Of a stretch of 64,000 nucleotides of DNA, positions 27,201-38,249 are shown one piece after another (positions within the stretch are counted from its first letter, which is position 1; the number at the start of each line of letters is the position of its first letter). The notes under the pieces were generated by a model. The model saw nothing but the letters and a program-made list of their open reading frames with translations. It was not told the origin of the DNA and did no database searches. The stretch comes from Phorcus lineatus (Eukaryota > Mollusca > Gastropoda > Trochida > Trochidae): positions 30,676,254 to 30,740,253 of the forward strand of contig OV121086.1 of NCBI GenBank assembly GCA_921293015.1. The letters run 5' to 3'. The position numbers and the translations under genes were made by a program.

Positions 27201-29241
27201 TGTCTTCCCATATCTGAAACAGTGAATCCAGTATTTTGATAAAATTTCTCTGAGCATGTAAGAGCCAAGAGTTTTATGTTTCGGATTGAAGAATATTTAG
27301 AAGAAATTCACCAATTGTCGCTTTAACTCATAAAGTATAATAATTTCCTAGAATTGTTAATAATCTCTGAAGCAAACGTAAACAGGAGCATAAGTGAGCA
27401 CAACTCACCCATGTGCTCCCACTTTACAGAGTGGTCAGAAGCTTCAGATACAGATTTCTTAAAGATAAAATCTATCTATCTTTGGGGAGATAAATTACTT
27501 CCTGATTGTGTCACATTTTTTGTCAAGTTTCCACAGACACCAAAAAATGTCACATAAATTCAGATTTAACAGTACAGCACATCTAAGGATCAATGTTGAC
27601 ATGTGAATCAGGTATAATAAAACTAGAATGTAGTTTGGGAGGAAACTATTGGCTAATAGAGTCAAAGATAAGTATTTATCTAATGGAAAATGTTCATTCA
27701 GAGCAAATCTGGGGACAGAAACATACAAAGGGCACATCTATACAACAAAGTTCTTGGCTAGGGCTTTACATTTTTCTACTTACTCACAAGCCCTTGTTCT
27801 CTGGATAGATGCAATAATCTGATTTTATCCAAAATAGCTGGAAAAAATTCTTAACTCTAATAGTTTTTAAGAAAAGCTGTCCAAAACCTTAAGCAGAGGG
27901 AAGGATGCTTCCGACTCCATTTTATGCTGCCAATTTTGGTATTGGTTAATATGTAACAAAGAATTTTATCTTGTCTTAAATCTATTTAGACAGATTTGCT
28001 GATCGTAGACTCCATACCTGTTTTCCTTGAGCTTCTAGTAATTCTTTCTTGTCACACTGCTTGAATCCTTCCAAAGTATTTGTGTTGAGGATTGAGCCTA
28101 TACTCTTCAAACATCGAGGTGGGGTCTTCCATTCACTATGAAAGTTTTTGGCATCAAGTAATATATCAAATCAATAATATGAAAATAATGAACTCTATGT
28201 GATTAACTTGAATGCTTATGAACATTTATCTCATTCATTGATACATGCAACAAATATAAACATGAATATACATTGCTTAAGACTTGGAACTCTTTAACAA
28301 GCTAAATAAATTGAAGCATCAAATATAGTAACTAAATATTTAGTATGTATATAAAAATGGCTGTTATATTTCTAATAGTTCTTTAATGCAATGTTAAGTT
28401 TCTTCTACAATCTAGTCAATATCTAACAGTTTTAAAATCTCGCTTTTAAAATTAAACACAAAGCACTTTGATTTACTCATTTGGTGGATAACATTATTCT
28501 TATGTTCAACCAATCACAGCAAGGCAATTTGGCAATAATGCAAAAAATCTGGGTATATACACATCATGAGTGTATTAAAACTATGGGGGACTATTACAAA
28601 GCCAATTAAGCAAGACATTTAAAGTTGGTTTAAAGGATGGGGTATACCAAAGTGTGAACATGAGAATACAAAACCTGTCAAGAGCTGTGTAATCCACAGT
28701 TAGTCTTGCTGCCATTCCTGGAGGATCACCTACAAACAATATATCATAGATATATATATATAAAATATGAGAGAGAAAAAGTTATAATATAAAGGTTGCT
28801 AGTCTATGATATTATCATAATTATATGCAAAAACAAAGATTTAATATGCCACTATTTTTAAAAAGTTATATGTTGATTTTTTTAACTTTTTAAAAACTTT
28901 TTATGTTTATGAACTTATTAAAATAATGATACATATGCATCTATGGACTGTATACTTCTGAGGAAACTGGAACTTCAATAAATGGACTATATGTTTTTTC
29001 TATTTCATAAACTTACTGTACTAGATTTGAGAGTAAACGGTATTTATGCTCACAAATAACAAAGAGTGTACTGAGGTTAATATTTATGTATTTATTTACC
29101 ATTGAAGTAAAATCCATGGATGTTCCTTTCAGTTTCATCTAACCCGTAGACGTTTAGTTTGTTTTCTGAAAACTTTTGCCAGAATCCCGCATCGAGAGAA
29201 CTGCTAAATGGAGCATATTGTAGCTGATTTCCTGTCGCCAT
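15290..29241 (-). CDS. ATG7: ATG7, E1-like activating enzyme of autophagy, complete, 19 exons
   Basis: ATG7 activates ATG8/LC3-type proteins and ATG12 with ATP and passes them to ATG3 and ATG10 in the cytosol. Exons (minus strand, 5' to 3'): 29241-29100, 28729-28675, 28135-28018, 27213-27136, 26814-26698, 26235-26104, 25691-25597, 25249-25128, 24762-24672, 23727-23583, 21741-21583, 21227-21176, 20302-20166, 19530-19363, 18380-18265, 17843-17759, 16947-16867, 16387-16268, 15337-15290. All have GT/AG borders and keep phase, giving 2061 nt, 686 aa plus stop (human about 703). Landmarks: N-terminal [14 protein letters not shown]; nucleotide-binding GSGTLGCN at about 352-359; [28 protein letters not shown]; two CxxC zinc pairs in GCYFCND and KCTACS; the catalytic Cys at about residue 548 in [11 protein letters not shown]-terminal [11 protein letters not shown]. 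The start is the first ATG giving the family N-terminus. The gene is convergent with PKC and divergent from brambleberry. Confidence 0.96.
16125..16195 (-). repeat. Possible tRNA-derived SINE head
   Basis: On the minus strand the segment reads GGATTGGGTAGTGTGCTGGC and then GGTTTGAATCC, which resemble pol III A-box and B-box elements at tRNA-like spacing. It is in the ATG7 intron between exons 18 and 19. No tRNA acceptor stem closes, so I read it as a SINE head rather than a tRNA gene. This is a weak call. Confidence 0.35.
17925..18008 (-). other. Candidate cassette (poison) exon in an ATG7 intron
   Basis: An 84-nt block between ATG7 exons 15 and 16 has a polypyrimidine acceptor (CCCTCTTTAG) and a donor (GTGAGG). 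Read in the phase set by exon 15 it is open for 28 codons with protein-like composition, starting [18 protein letters not shown]. Splicing to exon 16, or to exon 17, would create TG|A, a stop codon. It therefore behaves as a stop-introducing cassette if used at all. I do not recognise the peptide; it could equally be a fragment of an inserted element. Confidence 0.4.
18121..18182 (-). pseudogene. Decayed copy of ATG7 exon 18
   Basis: Plus-strand AACAGGAAGTTGAATCAATC then CTCTCCAATACCTGAAGG closely parallels AACAGGAAGTTGAATCCATC and CTCTCCATTACCTGGAGG in the genuine exon 18 (16268-16387). The similarity covers about 60 bp including the acceptor border. In the exon-18 frame the copy has an in-frame TGA where the exon has the Gly of KDGFNF, and frameshifting differences follow. 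It sits between exons 15 and 16, upstream of the true exon in transcript order. Confidence 0.7.
18666..19277. repeat. 21-bp minisatellite, about 29 copies, in an ATG7 intron
   Basis: The plus-strand unit is ATACCTGACGATACATCTTTG. About 29 copies fill roughly 610 bp between ATG7 exons 14 and 15. Because 21 is a multiple of three and the unit lacks stops on the minus strand, all three minus frames stay open; the frame continuing exon 14 reads a heptad SSGIKDV. Variation is mostly single-base (GATACC/GATGCC, GACG/GATG/GCCG) and changes residues freely, as expected for replication slippage rather than protein selection. Confidence 0.95.
20580..21030 (+). repeat. Dispersed repeat, copy A (related to 62610-63085)
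   Basis: Shared phrases in the same order are GTCTTCTGATATCAAACACG / GTCTTCGGATATCGATTATG, AGAAGACACGAAGGTGAGAT then TCTATTTTTTATCC / AGAAGACATGAGGGAGAGAT then TCTATTTGTCATCC, repeated TTGTGATGTCAT motifs, and GATATCTCCTGTGGA / AATATCTTCTGTGGA. This copy lies in an ATG7 intron. No coding capacity or clear termini are visible. Confidence 0.65.
21790..22095 (+). repeat. Full-length tRNA-derived SINE
   Basis: The head GGGCGGGATAGCGCAGTGGT (pol III A-box-like) and AGGGGTTCGG (B-box-like) precede a body with GCCGATGCTCACAGGTTTCA, CAATGGTGTTGCAAGC and CTTTCTCCCTGTCATAATAC. The tail GCGATATAAGTGAAATACTC then TTGAAAGTGGCGTTAAAC ends in a CTCACCTCATCTCAT run. Tails of this sort are, from memory, common in molluscan SINEs. 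Fragments of the same family occur at 13695, 13796 and 37415. It sits in an ATG7 intron. Confidence 0.8.
22315..22440. repeat. Foldback inverted repeat, arms about 50 bp
   Basis: Left arm ATTATTATCTGAGGAAGTGT then ATCATATGACTTTTATGAAAC is the near-complement of right arm GTTTCGTTAAAGTCATATGA then CACACTTCTGAGAATAAT. The loop contains TATTACCCGAGTGAAAGCG. This looks like a small foldback or MITE in an ATG7 intron; no target-site duplication could be fixed. Confidence 0.65.
23337..23361. repeat. (AAT)n microsatellite
   Basis: A run of about eight AAT/ATA triplets in an ATG7 intron. Confidence 0.95.
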
Positions 29242-30029
29242 TTTCAGCAGACCCGATCTGTCAAAGTTATAGAAAAAAATAGCAATATAATGTCTGTGGG
29301 TGTTTATAAACAAGTGCCCGTCACATGCCGAATGAAAACTTCCGCATTTCAGGGCAATATACCTTGTGTTATCTGATTGGTTGATATTAGATAGTTGATT
29401 TCCGGTTTACCGCAGAAAAGATGCATATTGCATATGGTTGACGGAAAGTGATTTTCGCCAATTAAAGTCATGAGCGCTTTTTCCAAACAAGTTTAATGGA
29501 TGGTCTTCTCAAATGACAGCAGTCTAACCATTTGTAAGTGCCCTAATTGGAATATTGTCAAAATATCGACGATAAAAATGTATAACACTTATCTTCGTTC
29601 GCGTACTAATGTCTTGGCGAGTCAGTTTTGTCAAAGACGTGGCAAGCTAAGTTAGGCTAAATTCATTCTCTGAGACATCGTTCCAGTCAGTCCATATTTA
29701 CTTCAACTACAGCATTTATTAAATCAAACATCAAGATGGATGATCAACTGGTCATTTAAAGATTTTTACCGAGTTATTATGATATTAATCAATTGAATCG
29801 TCATTTATCGTTTAACTTTAGGCTATAAAATTGTATTTATAGACATTATGCAACAGTTTTTTTAATGAAAACCCCATTATTTATTATATCAGATAGCCGT
29901 TCCAAAATTAAAGTAATATAATTGAATTGACCCATTTATCTTCTTACTGCTGAGGTTATCAGGTTAACCAAAGATGTGCGGACTAAATGAAGATAGACAA
30001 ATATTTTGACCCACTTGATTTTGAATATT
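29242..30029. other. ATG7/brambleberry divergent spacer, left part
   Basis: The two genes are transcribed away from each other, so promoters for both should lie between 29242 and about 31471. I see no TATA box that can be assigned with confidence. The part nearest ATG7 is unique-looking, moderately AT-rich DNA. The remainder of the spacer is occupied by transposons. Confidence 0.45.
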
Positions 30030-31358
30030 AAAGAGCCACTCCGTGAGTTGTTTGAGTCATATATGCCAGACTTAATCAATGGTGTAATTTGATCGCAAAG
30101 TATCAACTGTTACCAAAAAGACACATTTTAAAGCTTATTGTTTTTTACAGTGACAATATGAAGGTCTAACGTCGCAGTTACGATCGAAAACCTGACAGTG
30201 GCGCGCGTCAAATAGTCAATTGTAATTTTTGAGATTTATCTAAAACAGCTAAGATGGCAGTTAGGAGTTGATAGTGTTTGTTAGGTTAAATAACTAGTAT
30301 ACATGTATATTGGACGTGATATCTACACCTCTGTGCATTTATGAGGATGTTAATATATTTCCATGGAAAACCAGTATTTGTCATGTATATCCCAGCAGGC
30401 ATCTGACGTCATTTTGACGTTCGAAATTTGGTTGATTTCAGGTCAGGACGTCGATCAACCAATTTCCAACGTCGGACCAACGTTTGATTCCTGACGTTGA
30501 AATTTGGTTGGTGTTTTGACGTTGTGTCAACGTCATCAGAACAGTTAAAACTGACAAGTCATTACATTTAAAACATATCATTACCATTAATAACATCAAA
30601 TATGTTACGGATAGTTTTAAAGAATGAAATAGGAAATGCAAAAACGAACAGCCGTCATTGACATTTAAAAGTGTTATTGGATTTAGATCAATAAAAGTTA
30701 ATTTAATTCGATTTCACAATAAAGGGAAGTAACTCTGTCCTTATGTCTAATTAGAATAAACAAGGTAAATGGTATTTTTCAACAGTTTTTATTTTTTCAG
30801 TTATGTTCACAACTGACAACATAAATTTTTGATTTAAATAAAGTTAGTAGTTCTTACAAAACGGTAATTGCGCCTTTGTAACAAAAAATCTTTTGGTGAC
30901 ACTTTGGTCTAAATCGTTGCAGTGTCATATAAACATTAATACCCTCACCACTTTTTAAATTTCCATTACATGGATAACTTCACACAAGCAACCATCTATG
31001 TCTTATAACGAGGCGCATGAAAAAGCTGAAGCTAAGATCATAGCCTTACAGATGAAGCAATGCTTAAAAAAATTAGCAAAACTAAGCTAACACAACCTGA
31101 CTTATCAACAAGCCTTGACGTCGAGATGACGTCTTTTCAACATCAATACAACGTCTTGGCTTCAACGTTGAACCGACGTCGAAATAACGTCGGATTTCGA
31201 CGTCGCAGCTAATTTCAAATCCAATCAAATTTCAACGTTATTTCAACGTTGCTGAACGATGTCGTTTCAACGTTGATAAAGCGTCAGATTGCCTGCTGGG
31301 ATGTCTTTTGGACATGAAAAGTTAATAATATGTTATGAAAATCACGGAGTGGCTCTTT
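30030..31358. mobile_element. Outer inverted-repeat transposon, interrupted by a second element
   Basis: AAAGAGCCACTCCGTGA at 30030-30046 is the exact reverse complement of TCACGGAGTGGCTCTTT at 31342-31358. Removing the inner element (30391-31300) leaves about 420 bp, a typical MITE size. A relative starts near 62070 (AAAGAGCCACTCTTTGAGGT, then CAACTGTTACC/CTAACTGTTGCT and GCTTATTG in the same order), which confirms that this is a repeat family. No clean target-site duplication is seen, and there is no coding frame. Confidence 0.75.
30391..31300. mobile_element. Inner inverted-repeat transposon with ACGTT-rich subrepeats
   Basis: Left end CCCAGCAGGCATCTGACG and right end CGTCAGATTGCCTGCTGGG are inverted repeats differing by one inserted base. 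AT flanks both ends (30389-30390 and 31301-31302), consistent with a 2-bp target duplication. Both subterminal regions are packed with GACGT and CAACGTTG-type palindromic words. The element is about 910 bp with no transposase. Its superfamily is uncertain; AT duplications are reported for ISL2EU-type elements, which I offer only as a possibility. Confidence 0.8.
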
Positions 31359-31509
31359 GATATTAATATTGAAATATTGATTGATTTATGATATCAATAA
31401 ATTTATCTATAGATAGTTTGATGATATTTATACCTCTTGTTATGGTTGTAATTCCATATCTTTTCATTTACAGAATCGGCCCAAATTGTCTTGAAACCAG
31501 TTGAACACA

Positions 31510-34500
31510 ATGGATACATTTTTAATTATTTATTTCTTATTTATTGCTATTTCAACTGGAATAGACATGAGTTTGGACAAGTCAAGATATGAAGACGGGA
31601 AGAAAGAATATGAGCTCATATCTAAACGATCGCAAATGCCAAGATATGGAATTTGTTGGAAAAATGCTATGATTACTATACAATCTGGCTGCAAACATTT
31701 AACTGACGACATTCAAGGTCGGTTGGCGCTTGCATATTTGAACTGTTTTCTCGAGTTTCAAGGACAGCCGATATATGAATGTGACTCTGATCAACCAATT
31801 CATGAATGTACTCGAGATATGAAAGATGTTGATCGAGGTTCATTCACAACATTTTTCACTCACACACAAAATATCTGTTATTTCTTGCAAGCTCAAGTTT
31901 GGGCGGAAGCAACGGAAAACACAATCGACAGACTCTCAGACAGTTCCTCAAAAGTGGCATCAAAACTGGAGGACTCAAATATCCTTCAAGCTCAGGTTCT
32001 TCACAAGCAAGAAGAAAGTATGAAAAATCAGGAAAAAATAATGAGCCAGGCATCAAATCTAAGCAATGTTATATCATCATCTTCGGAAAATATCCATGCG
32101 CTCTTTGAGGATTACAAGAAGACGACCAAAGAACAGCAACTCTTGATGGCGGATGTGTTTGAAAGGATCACAAAGCTTCAACATCTTGTGATTGGAGAGT
32201 TTTCTGGGTTTTATTCCATAGTGTATTATGCCCTGTCGGTTATGTTCTGTTACCTCCTGACCTCAACGCCAAGAACTAGCAATGCAAGGTTTTGGTTATT
32301 TGGTGTCATGACAATCAATATGTTCGCGGAACAAATGGTTTCTTCTCCTGGCTTTCTTGAATATTTACCATTTGGATCCTACGCAGATGAAGAGGTAGGT
32401 CTGTATTAGATTAGATTACAGGTATGTTTCATATTCAATCTGCTCATTTTAATAGTGAAATGTAAGATGTTTTAGTAAATAGCTGGAATTCCTTGTATAT
32501 GTAGTCATGCACTATATGTGTTTTTAATTGACGCGTAAGGTGTGATGTCAATTTCCTTGTGTGCCTTAGAATTATTTGCTTCTGAAATGAAGCTGTGATA
32601 TATTTCTACCTTAAATTGAAAACGTTATGATCTGCAGATTTGAAAACCCCTGGGAATCCCCACCTTTGGTCTTCGTATGATGCTTATTACGTAATCAGAC
32701 ATTTTTGATAGCATTCAAGGGATATCACATACCGCACACTGTGCATTATGCCTTGCAAATTTAACATTTTACGTTCATGTAACCAACTTCCACTATATCA
32801 GTGCAAAGTTTTAAACATGCATTAAAATACTAGACTTAATACCCAGACTTAATCGTTGAAGAAATACTTCTAAAGGTGAATCTTAAAATGTTGTTTTAAT
32901 GTGCATCATGTTTTTATTTCTTTAATAGGAAATGATCTATGGTTACAAGCGTCTTTGTCGTCGCATATCAACAGCGCTTGGAATACTTATCTTGTGTGTC
33001 AGTGCATACTTCTATAAAGATCTCAACGCAATCAACAACCAACTCCTCATGGAAATACGCAGACAGAATTCTGAACTGAAACACCGTCTCATGGATTCTG
33101 CACCAGGTTGGTTTTTGTTATGATCAGGTTTTTCTTACCTCACAAGGCATAACTTGATCTACTCTCCTTCATTGAGATACTCAAGGCATGCTGCATTGCA
33201 CCCATATTTGTGGTTTAATGGCAACTCCCTCTTTTGCAATTACAAGTTTAGAGATTTCTGAATGTATTATCAAGTTCTCTTTAAGTATGCTGAACACAGA
33301 AAATTTGACACAATGCACCTAGGATTTAAGCCAGTTATTGAGATGAAACAAGTTTTGCCTAGATTGAGGAAGATGCGTTTTACTCTGATTGATTAGAATA
33401 AAAATAAGGAATCTGGGAATCTAACTGGTTCTATCGGGTGCTTCCCACTACTCGCATGTTCTGACACTAATTTAGTGAAGACAAAACCTAGTCATTAGCT
33501 GACCGATCATATTATCACGTTTAAAAAAAAGATAGTGGAAATCAAGTTTAACAAATGATTTATGGGAGTTTCTTGCCCATAGCTATTGACACCAAAGGCT
33601 TTTTCTGGTGTCTTTGTGATTGGCTAGTGTTGATAACAACAGAACAAGCAAGTCATAGGGCTGTTATCAGTGAAGCAATGTCTTGGAACAGTGATTTGAT
33701 GTCAGAGCTTGCCGATTTGATTAGTACTCCAGAGCTTGATGATCATAAAAAAGGAGTTACTTATTGATTCATGACTGTTTCAGGATCATCCCCCATGACT
33801 CAAAAGGAGGTGGTGACAGCAGAGGCTGATTGTGAGTACTATCAGAATTAAAGAGATGGTTCTTTTGGGGTAATGAAATTAAAGAAACAGAAGCCTATAG
33901 AAGAGTCACTTTTAATTCCTCTTTGATAGACCTTTCTTGTGAGATACCCGCCTTGACTTTACTTCTTTACAACTACGAAAGTACCTGAAATGAATGACTG
34001 GGGATTAAGTACAGGGTATAATGAAAATATACACTGTAAGGGGGGAAATATGAAAAATAACAATTAAGTCTATTACAAGTCAATAGAGACTGACAATCAC
34101 ATTTTACTTCCATATGGGATTACAGTTGACTCTACCTTTCATCTGTTATTTCTCTAGCCAAAATAACATAAAATCAATTATCTAATATAATACTTTTTTG
34201 GGGGTCGTTTTAAGAGAACTGTAAGTTCTGCAATGGCTCTTATTAATAATCTTAATCTTATTAATAGAAAATTAGAAATAATTTTTTTCTCTCAACAGCA
34301 ACATTAGAAGAAGGATCGTCTGACTCGAGCAAGAGTGAATGGTCAACAGACGATGAGTCCGACAAGACTTTCATTCTAAGGGACAGCTCCAGCACCTCAA
34401 GTAGCTTCTACTCTGTTATGACAGACAGTATGGCCAGTCACATAACCGACCTACTTCAAAACGAGGCAAGAGATCTCCGCCAGTCCACGCCCATCAAACA

Positions 34501-36221
34501 ACTTCCTGACAGAGTTGCATCATGGGTGAAGACGGGATACTATCCTGGTAGGCAAATTGTGATTCAAGGTGTTTTTAGGCCAAACTCCTTGTTGGCATAT
34601 TGGGTTACCCTGAGTGTCTGTGAAACAAGGTTCTGAGCATGCAAAATTCTTTGTTTTCATTCAATTCAATTTTACCAATTGCAAGGCAATCCTTTTCAAT
34701 CAAAAGATGCAGCAGTCAAATGAACATATTATGTTTGGTGAAGCTATCAAATCCATTTCCCTACCTTAAATGTTAAAAAGGTTTTCACGCTAAAATGGCC
34801 GCCACTAAAATGGTAGTTTTTGTATATTACTTGATACTTTCTGTGACGATTACAGAAATCCCTGTAATCTGTGTAATGAGGTCTTTGACCCTTTGTAGAA
34901 ATTGCATTTGGCATAAACATATATTTATTGGGTAAAATTTTAAGACATAAAATTTTTCAAAGAACTGCTACTGCCCTTTTATCAGATTTGAGTCTGTTTG
35001 GGTTTCTAAAATTAAAGTTCCGGGTATGATTTGGTATGATAATTATTATTATTATCCTTGTTAGTCACCAGCAGAGGTGAGAAAAAGTTGTGTCAGTGTA
35101 TCATTTTTCACATGATTTTGGAGTTTTAAACTTTAATGAACTAGATAATTAACTTCCACACTCATAAAAAAAATCCCTGTCAGAGTTACAATGTATTGCA
35201 TTGTGAATAAAAATTTAGTTATATAAAACATTATCTGTCATTGGAACTCATCATTCACTAACAATTACTCTCTACGGAAGTTGTAACCTGTTTCAATAAT
35301 CGTATGTTATTTACTTATTTAAGATGTTTACTTTGTTTTCAGCTTCACCTATCAAGTCCTCTCCATCAACAGAAAATCAGGTAAAATCTTCAATACAATA
35401 CCAGGAGCTCATGTTCAAGAAATTGCTGAATATTAGGACAGATGTTTACTGCAATATTAAAAATTTAGAATTAGCCTAGCAGGTTTTAGATGTTCTTCGC
35501 ATGAACTGTTTATTGAGAAAGGTAGATATTCAAATAAAAGGAAAGAACATTGTAATATTCGAAAGAAATATATCAAAGACAATACTGTGTACATCCAAAT
35601 ATGCTTAAATTCTCCAAACCTTTTAACAGTTTAAATGATGAAGAAATTGGAAACCTTTCCATGTTTATATTTTATGCATCAGTATATAGAAACAGAATTG
35701 TTTCTTAGGTGTGATAAATATGTTATAACAAATGTAAATGTTTTGTACTAGAGCCCTTAAGCCTTTTGAGTGCGGAAATAAAGATTGTAGCCACTCCCTA
35801 ACCACGTTTTAAAGTAATGAAACACAATAATCCCAATTAAACTGACTCAATATCTAGAAATTTTATTCATTCAATTGAATTTCAATAAGTGCCCCATCTC
35901 AGCGCTTTTACATTTATTACCCTAATTCATTTATTCTAAAATATATCTGCTCTCCATAATATTTTATTGTAAACGGAACCCAACATATCTTTAATGTAAT
36001 GAAAATATCTTGTCACGATATCTTTCCGGTTTCAGATAAACATAGAACCTCCACGATACTTTCTTCGAGCCAGGAAACCAATTTCAACCGGTCAGAATCC
36101 TGCTACCAATGTGGAATCTCCAAACAGCTTTGCCAAAACCGTACGCCATCTTGAACAAATTACAAAGAAAAACAGTATGCTTGCCAGGGCTGTGCTTCGC
36201 AAAGATAAGAGTAAAACATGA
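31510..36221 (+). CDS. bmb: Brambleberry / KAR5 / GEX1-family nuclear fusion protein, complete, 6 exons
   Basis: Proteins of this family act at the nuclear envelope in nuclear fusion: zebrafish brambleberry for karyomere/pronuclear fusion, yeast Kar5 and plant GEX1 in karyogamy. Exons: 31510-32394, 32929-33106, 33784-33831, 34299-34547, 35343-35380 and 36036-36221; phases agree and give 527 aa plus stop. An upstream acceptor at 31471 implies a noncoding first exon. Residues 1-17 form a signal peptide (MDTFLIIYFLFIAISTG). A Cys-rich lumenal domain follows, with CWKNAMITIQSGCKHLTDDI, LNCFLEF and HECTRDM. It is succeeded by FFTHTQNICYFLQAQVW, a long coiled coil (about 135-225), and hydrophobic segments at VYYALSVMFCYLLT, ARFWLFGVMTINMF and, in exon 2, ALGILILCVSAYF. 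The string YLLTSTPRTSNARFWLF closely matches zebrafish brambleberry as I remember it. Exons 3-6 encode a Ser-rich, poorly conserved tail. The upstream TTG in the same frame was not used as start. Confidence 0.92.
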
Positions 36222-36363
36222 TGTAGTCAACAGATGTTTTATTTTAACTTCAAAAGTGCTACTTTGCCCCAATTTCTTGAGCATCCATCAGAAAAAATTT
36301 AGTTGGTCAATTCTTTCCTCAGTGATTGTGAAATTGATGCAGCAATTTGGTGAAATGTTTAAT

Positions 36364-36630
36364 AGGAGAAGGCATCAAATCTGTCTATTATTTTGTAAAG
36401 ATCAAGCAAGGAGAAAGAAGAAATTTTGTGTCGTGTTATTTGGTGGAATGTTGAATAGAAGGCATCAAATCTGTCTATTATTTTGTAAAGATCAAGCAAG
36501 GGGAAAGAAGAAATTTTGTGTCATGTTATTTGGTGGAATGTTGAATAGAAGGCATCAAATCTGTCTATTATTTTGTGAAGATCAAGCTAGGAGAAAGAAG
36601 GAAATTTTAGTCATATTTTTGTTCATGTGA
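36364..36630 (+). repeat. 90-bp tandem repeat, three copies, in the brambleberry 3' UTR
   Basis: GGCATCAAATCTGTCTATTA occurs at 36371, 36461 and 36551, an exact 90-bp period. Each unit also has GATCAAGCAAGGAGAAAGAA and GTTATTTGGTGGAATGTTGA. The unit is a multiple of three and one plus frame runs open through all copies, but this frame differs from the brambleberry frame, which ends at 36221. Confidence 0.95.
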
Positions 36631-37414
36631 AAGTGATGTGGATTGTTTGATGTACAGAAAAGATGTATGACGTGTTTGACTTGTTTGTTTGATGGTCGGA
36701 TCAAGAACATATTTATCTAAAACTTATATTCAAGATCTGCAATGGTGCTTTCATTTTTTTATCTGAGGCAGTGCAAAGAATTAAATGGGCATTCCATGAA
36801 ATAGAGACAGTGGAAAAAAGAAGGGGGATATAGGTTTGGGCCCTGTCCGTCTAAGTTATTGGGACAACTATTTTTCAGTAAATGTTTCAGATAGGATATC
36901 TATAGTGTTTGGCTTGCTTGGTTGTTTGATGAAGCTTGAAAATCAGAGGCTTGCAATTACTTTTTCTGAAGTTATTTCTCTTATTCAATATTTGGGACTT
37001 ACATCGAGGATATGTATCTTCGAAGGGGAATCTTTTTAATTCAGGATAACCAAATTTGGTGTTTGGTTTCAGATTACGAACTTTGATGGAGTTAAAAAAT
37101 GATTATTGTGTCAGAGTTATTGCCCTTGTTTTGTTAACCTGATTTTGGACATTTAGGAAAATGCTGTATGTTAAAGTGAAAACCAAATTGGCGGGGGGTG
37201 TAAATTACCTTTTCCACTAGTTTAAACATGTTAATCAAGATCTGGAATGTGTTGTACGTTTGTCTGTTTATGTTAACTGTGATATGATAACTTGAAATAC
37301 TTACACAGTGTATTGCCTTTGTCATAGAATTCAGGAACGTGTTGGCCATTTCGGAGGGGTATATTTATTCATGATAACAATGATGATGCTGAGGATGTTG
37401 ATGATCACCACAAT

Positions 37415-37522
37415 GCGTAGCCACAATGGTGTTGCGGGCTTTCTCCCTGCAATAATACTAGCGGCCGCGATATAAGTGAAATAATCTCGAAAGCAGCGTT
37501 AAACCTCATATCACCTCACCAC
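37415..37522 (+). repeat. SINE 3' fragment
   Basis: GCGTAGCCACAATGGTGTTG, CTTTCTCCCTGCAATAATAC, GCGATATAAGTGAAATAATC and GCAGCGTTAAACCTCATATC match the tail of the SINE at 21790-22095. The copy is 5'-truncated. Confidence 0.75.
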
Positions 37523-37722
37523 CTTTTTATCAGTGACAAAGTGGAAACTTCAGTCAGGAATGAGTGCTAGTTATTTGTCCATGCTTTGTTTCCAGATTAT
37601 GCTTTGCAACTAGTTTAATATATCAAATGTGAAAGGTTGGGCATTTGAGTATTTTATGCATTTTTATACTTGATAATTATAATGTGTATTTTATGTAAAA
37701 ATATACAACAGACAAAAAGTTT

Positions 37723-37728
37723 AATAAA
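37723..37728 (+). promoter_or_regulatory. Possible brambleberry polyadenylation signal
   Basis: A plain AATAAA about 1.5 kb after the stop codon. It is assigned by position only. Confidence 0.35.
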
Positions 37729-38249
37729 TGCAAGAACCTTTGTTTTTTTAATATTGATTTGGTAATATTTTTATTTTGTTTCCGATACTTAAGATATCAT
37801 TTTTTTTTTAAATTAAGTTACGTCTATTTAACATAATCAGGTGAATTTTGTGAAAATTAAAGACACTGTAAATCATTTACCCCCTCAAATTAGCTATTTG
37901 TAGGGCATATGAAAACATAGGCACTCATTTAAGCTTTCCATCGATGCAGTAAAATACATATTATTCTATACAATTGATGTGCAATCAAAAGTAAAAAAGT
38001 TAAGATAGCCGCAGTCATTAAGGGATTTAAAGATCTACTGTTGGTTATGCTCAATATTGAATAAAAATTATGGTTCGAAATGGCCAAATTAGAAATGTGT
38101 GCAACTTAAACCTTAAACTCTGAACAAAGAACAATGGATAAAATATTCTTTACTCAAGTTAACTAAGTTCACGTTATAAGCATTGCTTTTAGATTAACCA
38201 CTGTGGCCGCTGATTTCGGTTTGGAAAATTGTATGCAAAATTTAAGTTT

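Noticed and set aside
31501-31512. Upstream TTG as start of brambleberry
   Set aside because: The ATG at 31510 in the same frame begins directly with a good signal peptide; a TTG start would be exceptional in an animal gene.
36109-36630. 173-codon plus-strand frame as a separate protein
   Set aside because: It starts inside the last brambleberry exon in another frame and runs through a 90-bp repeat; no family resemblance.
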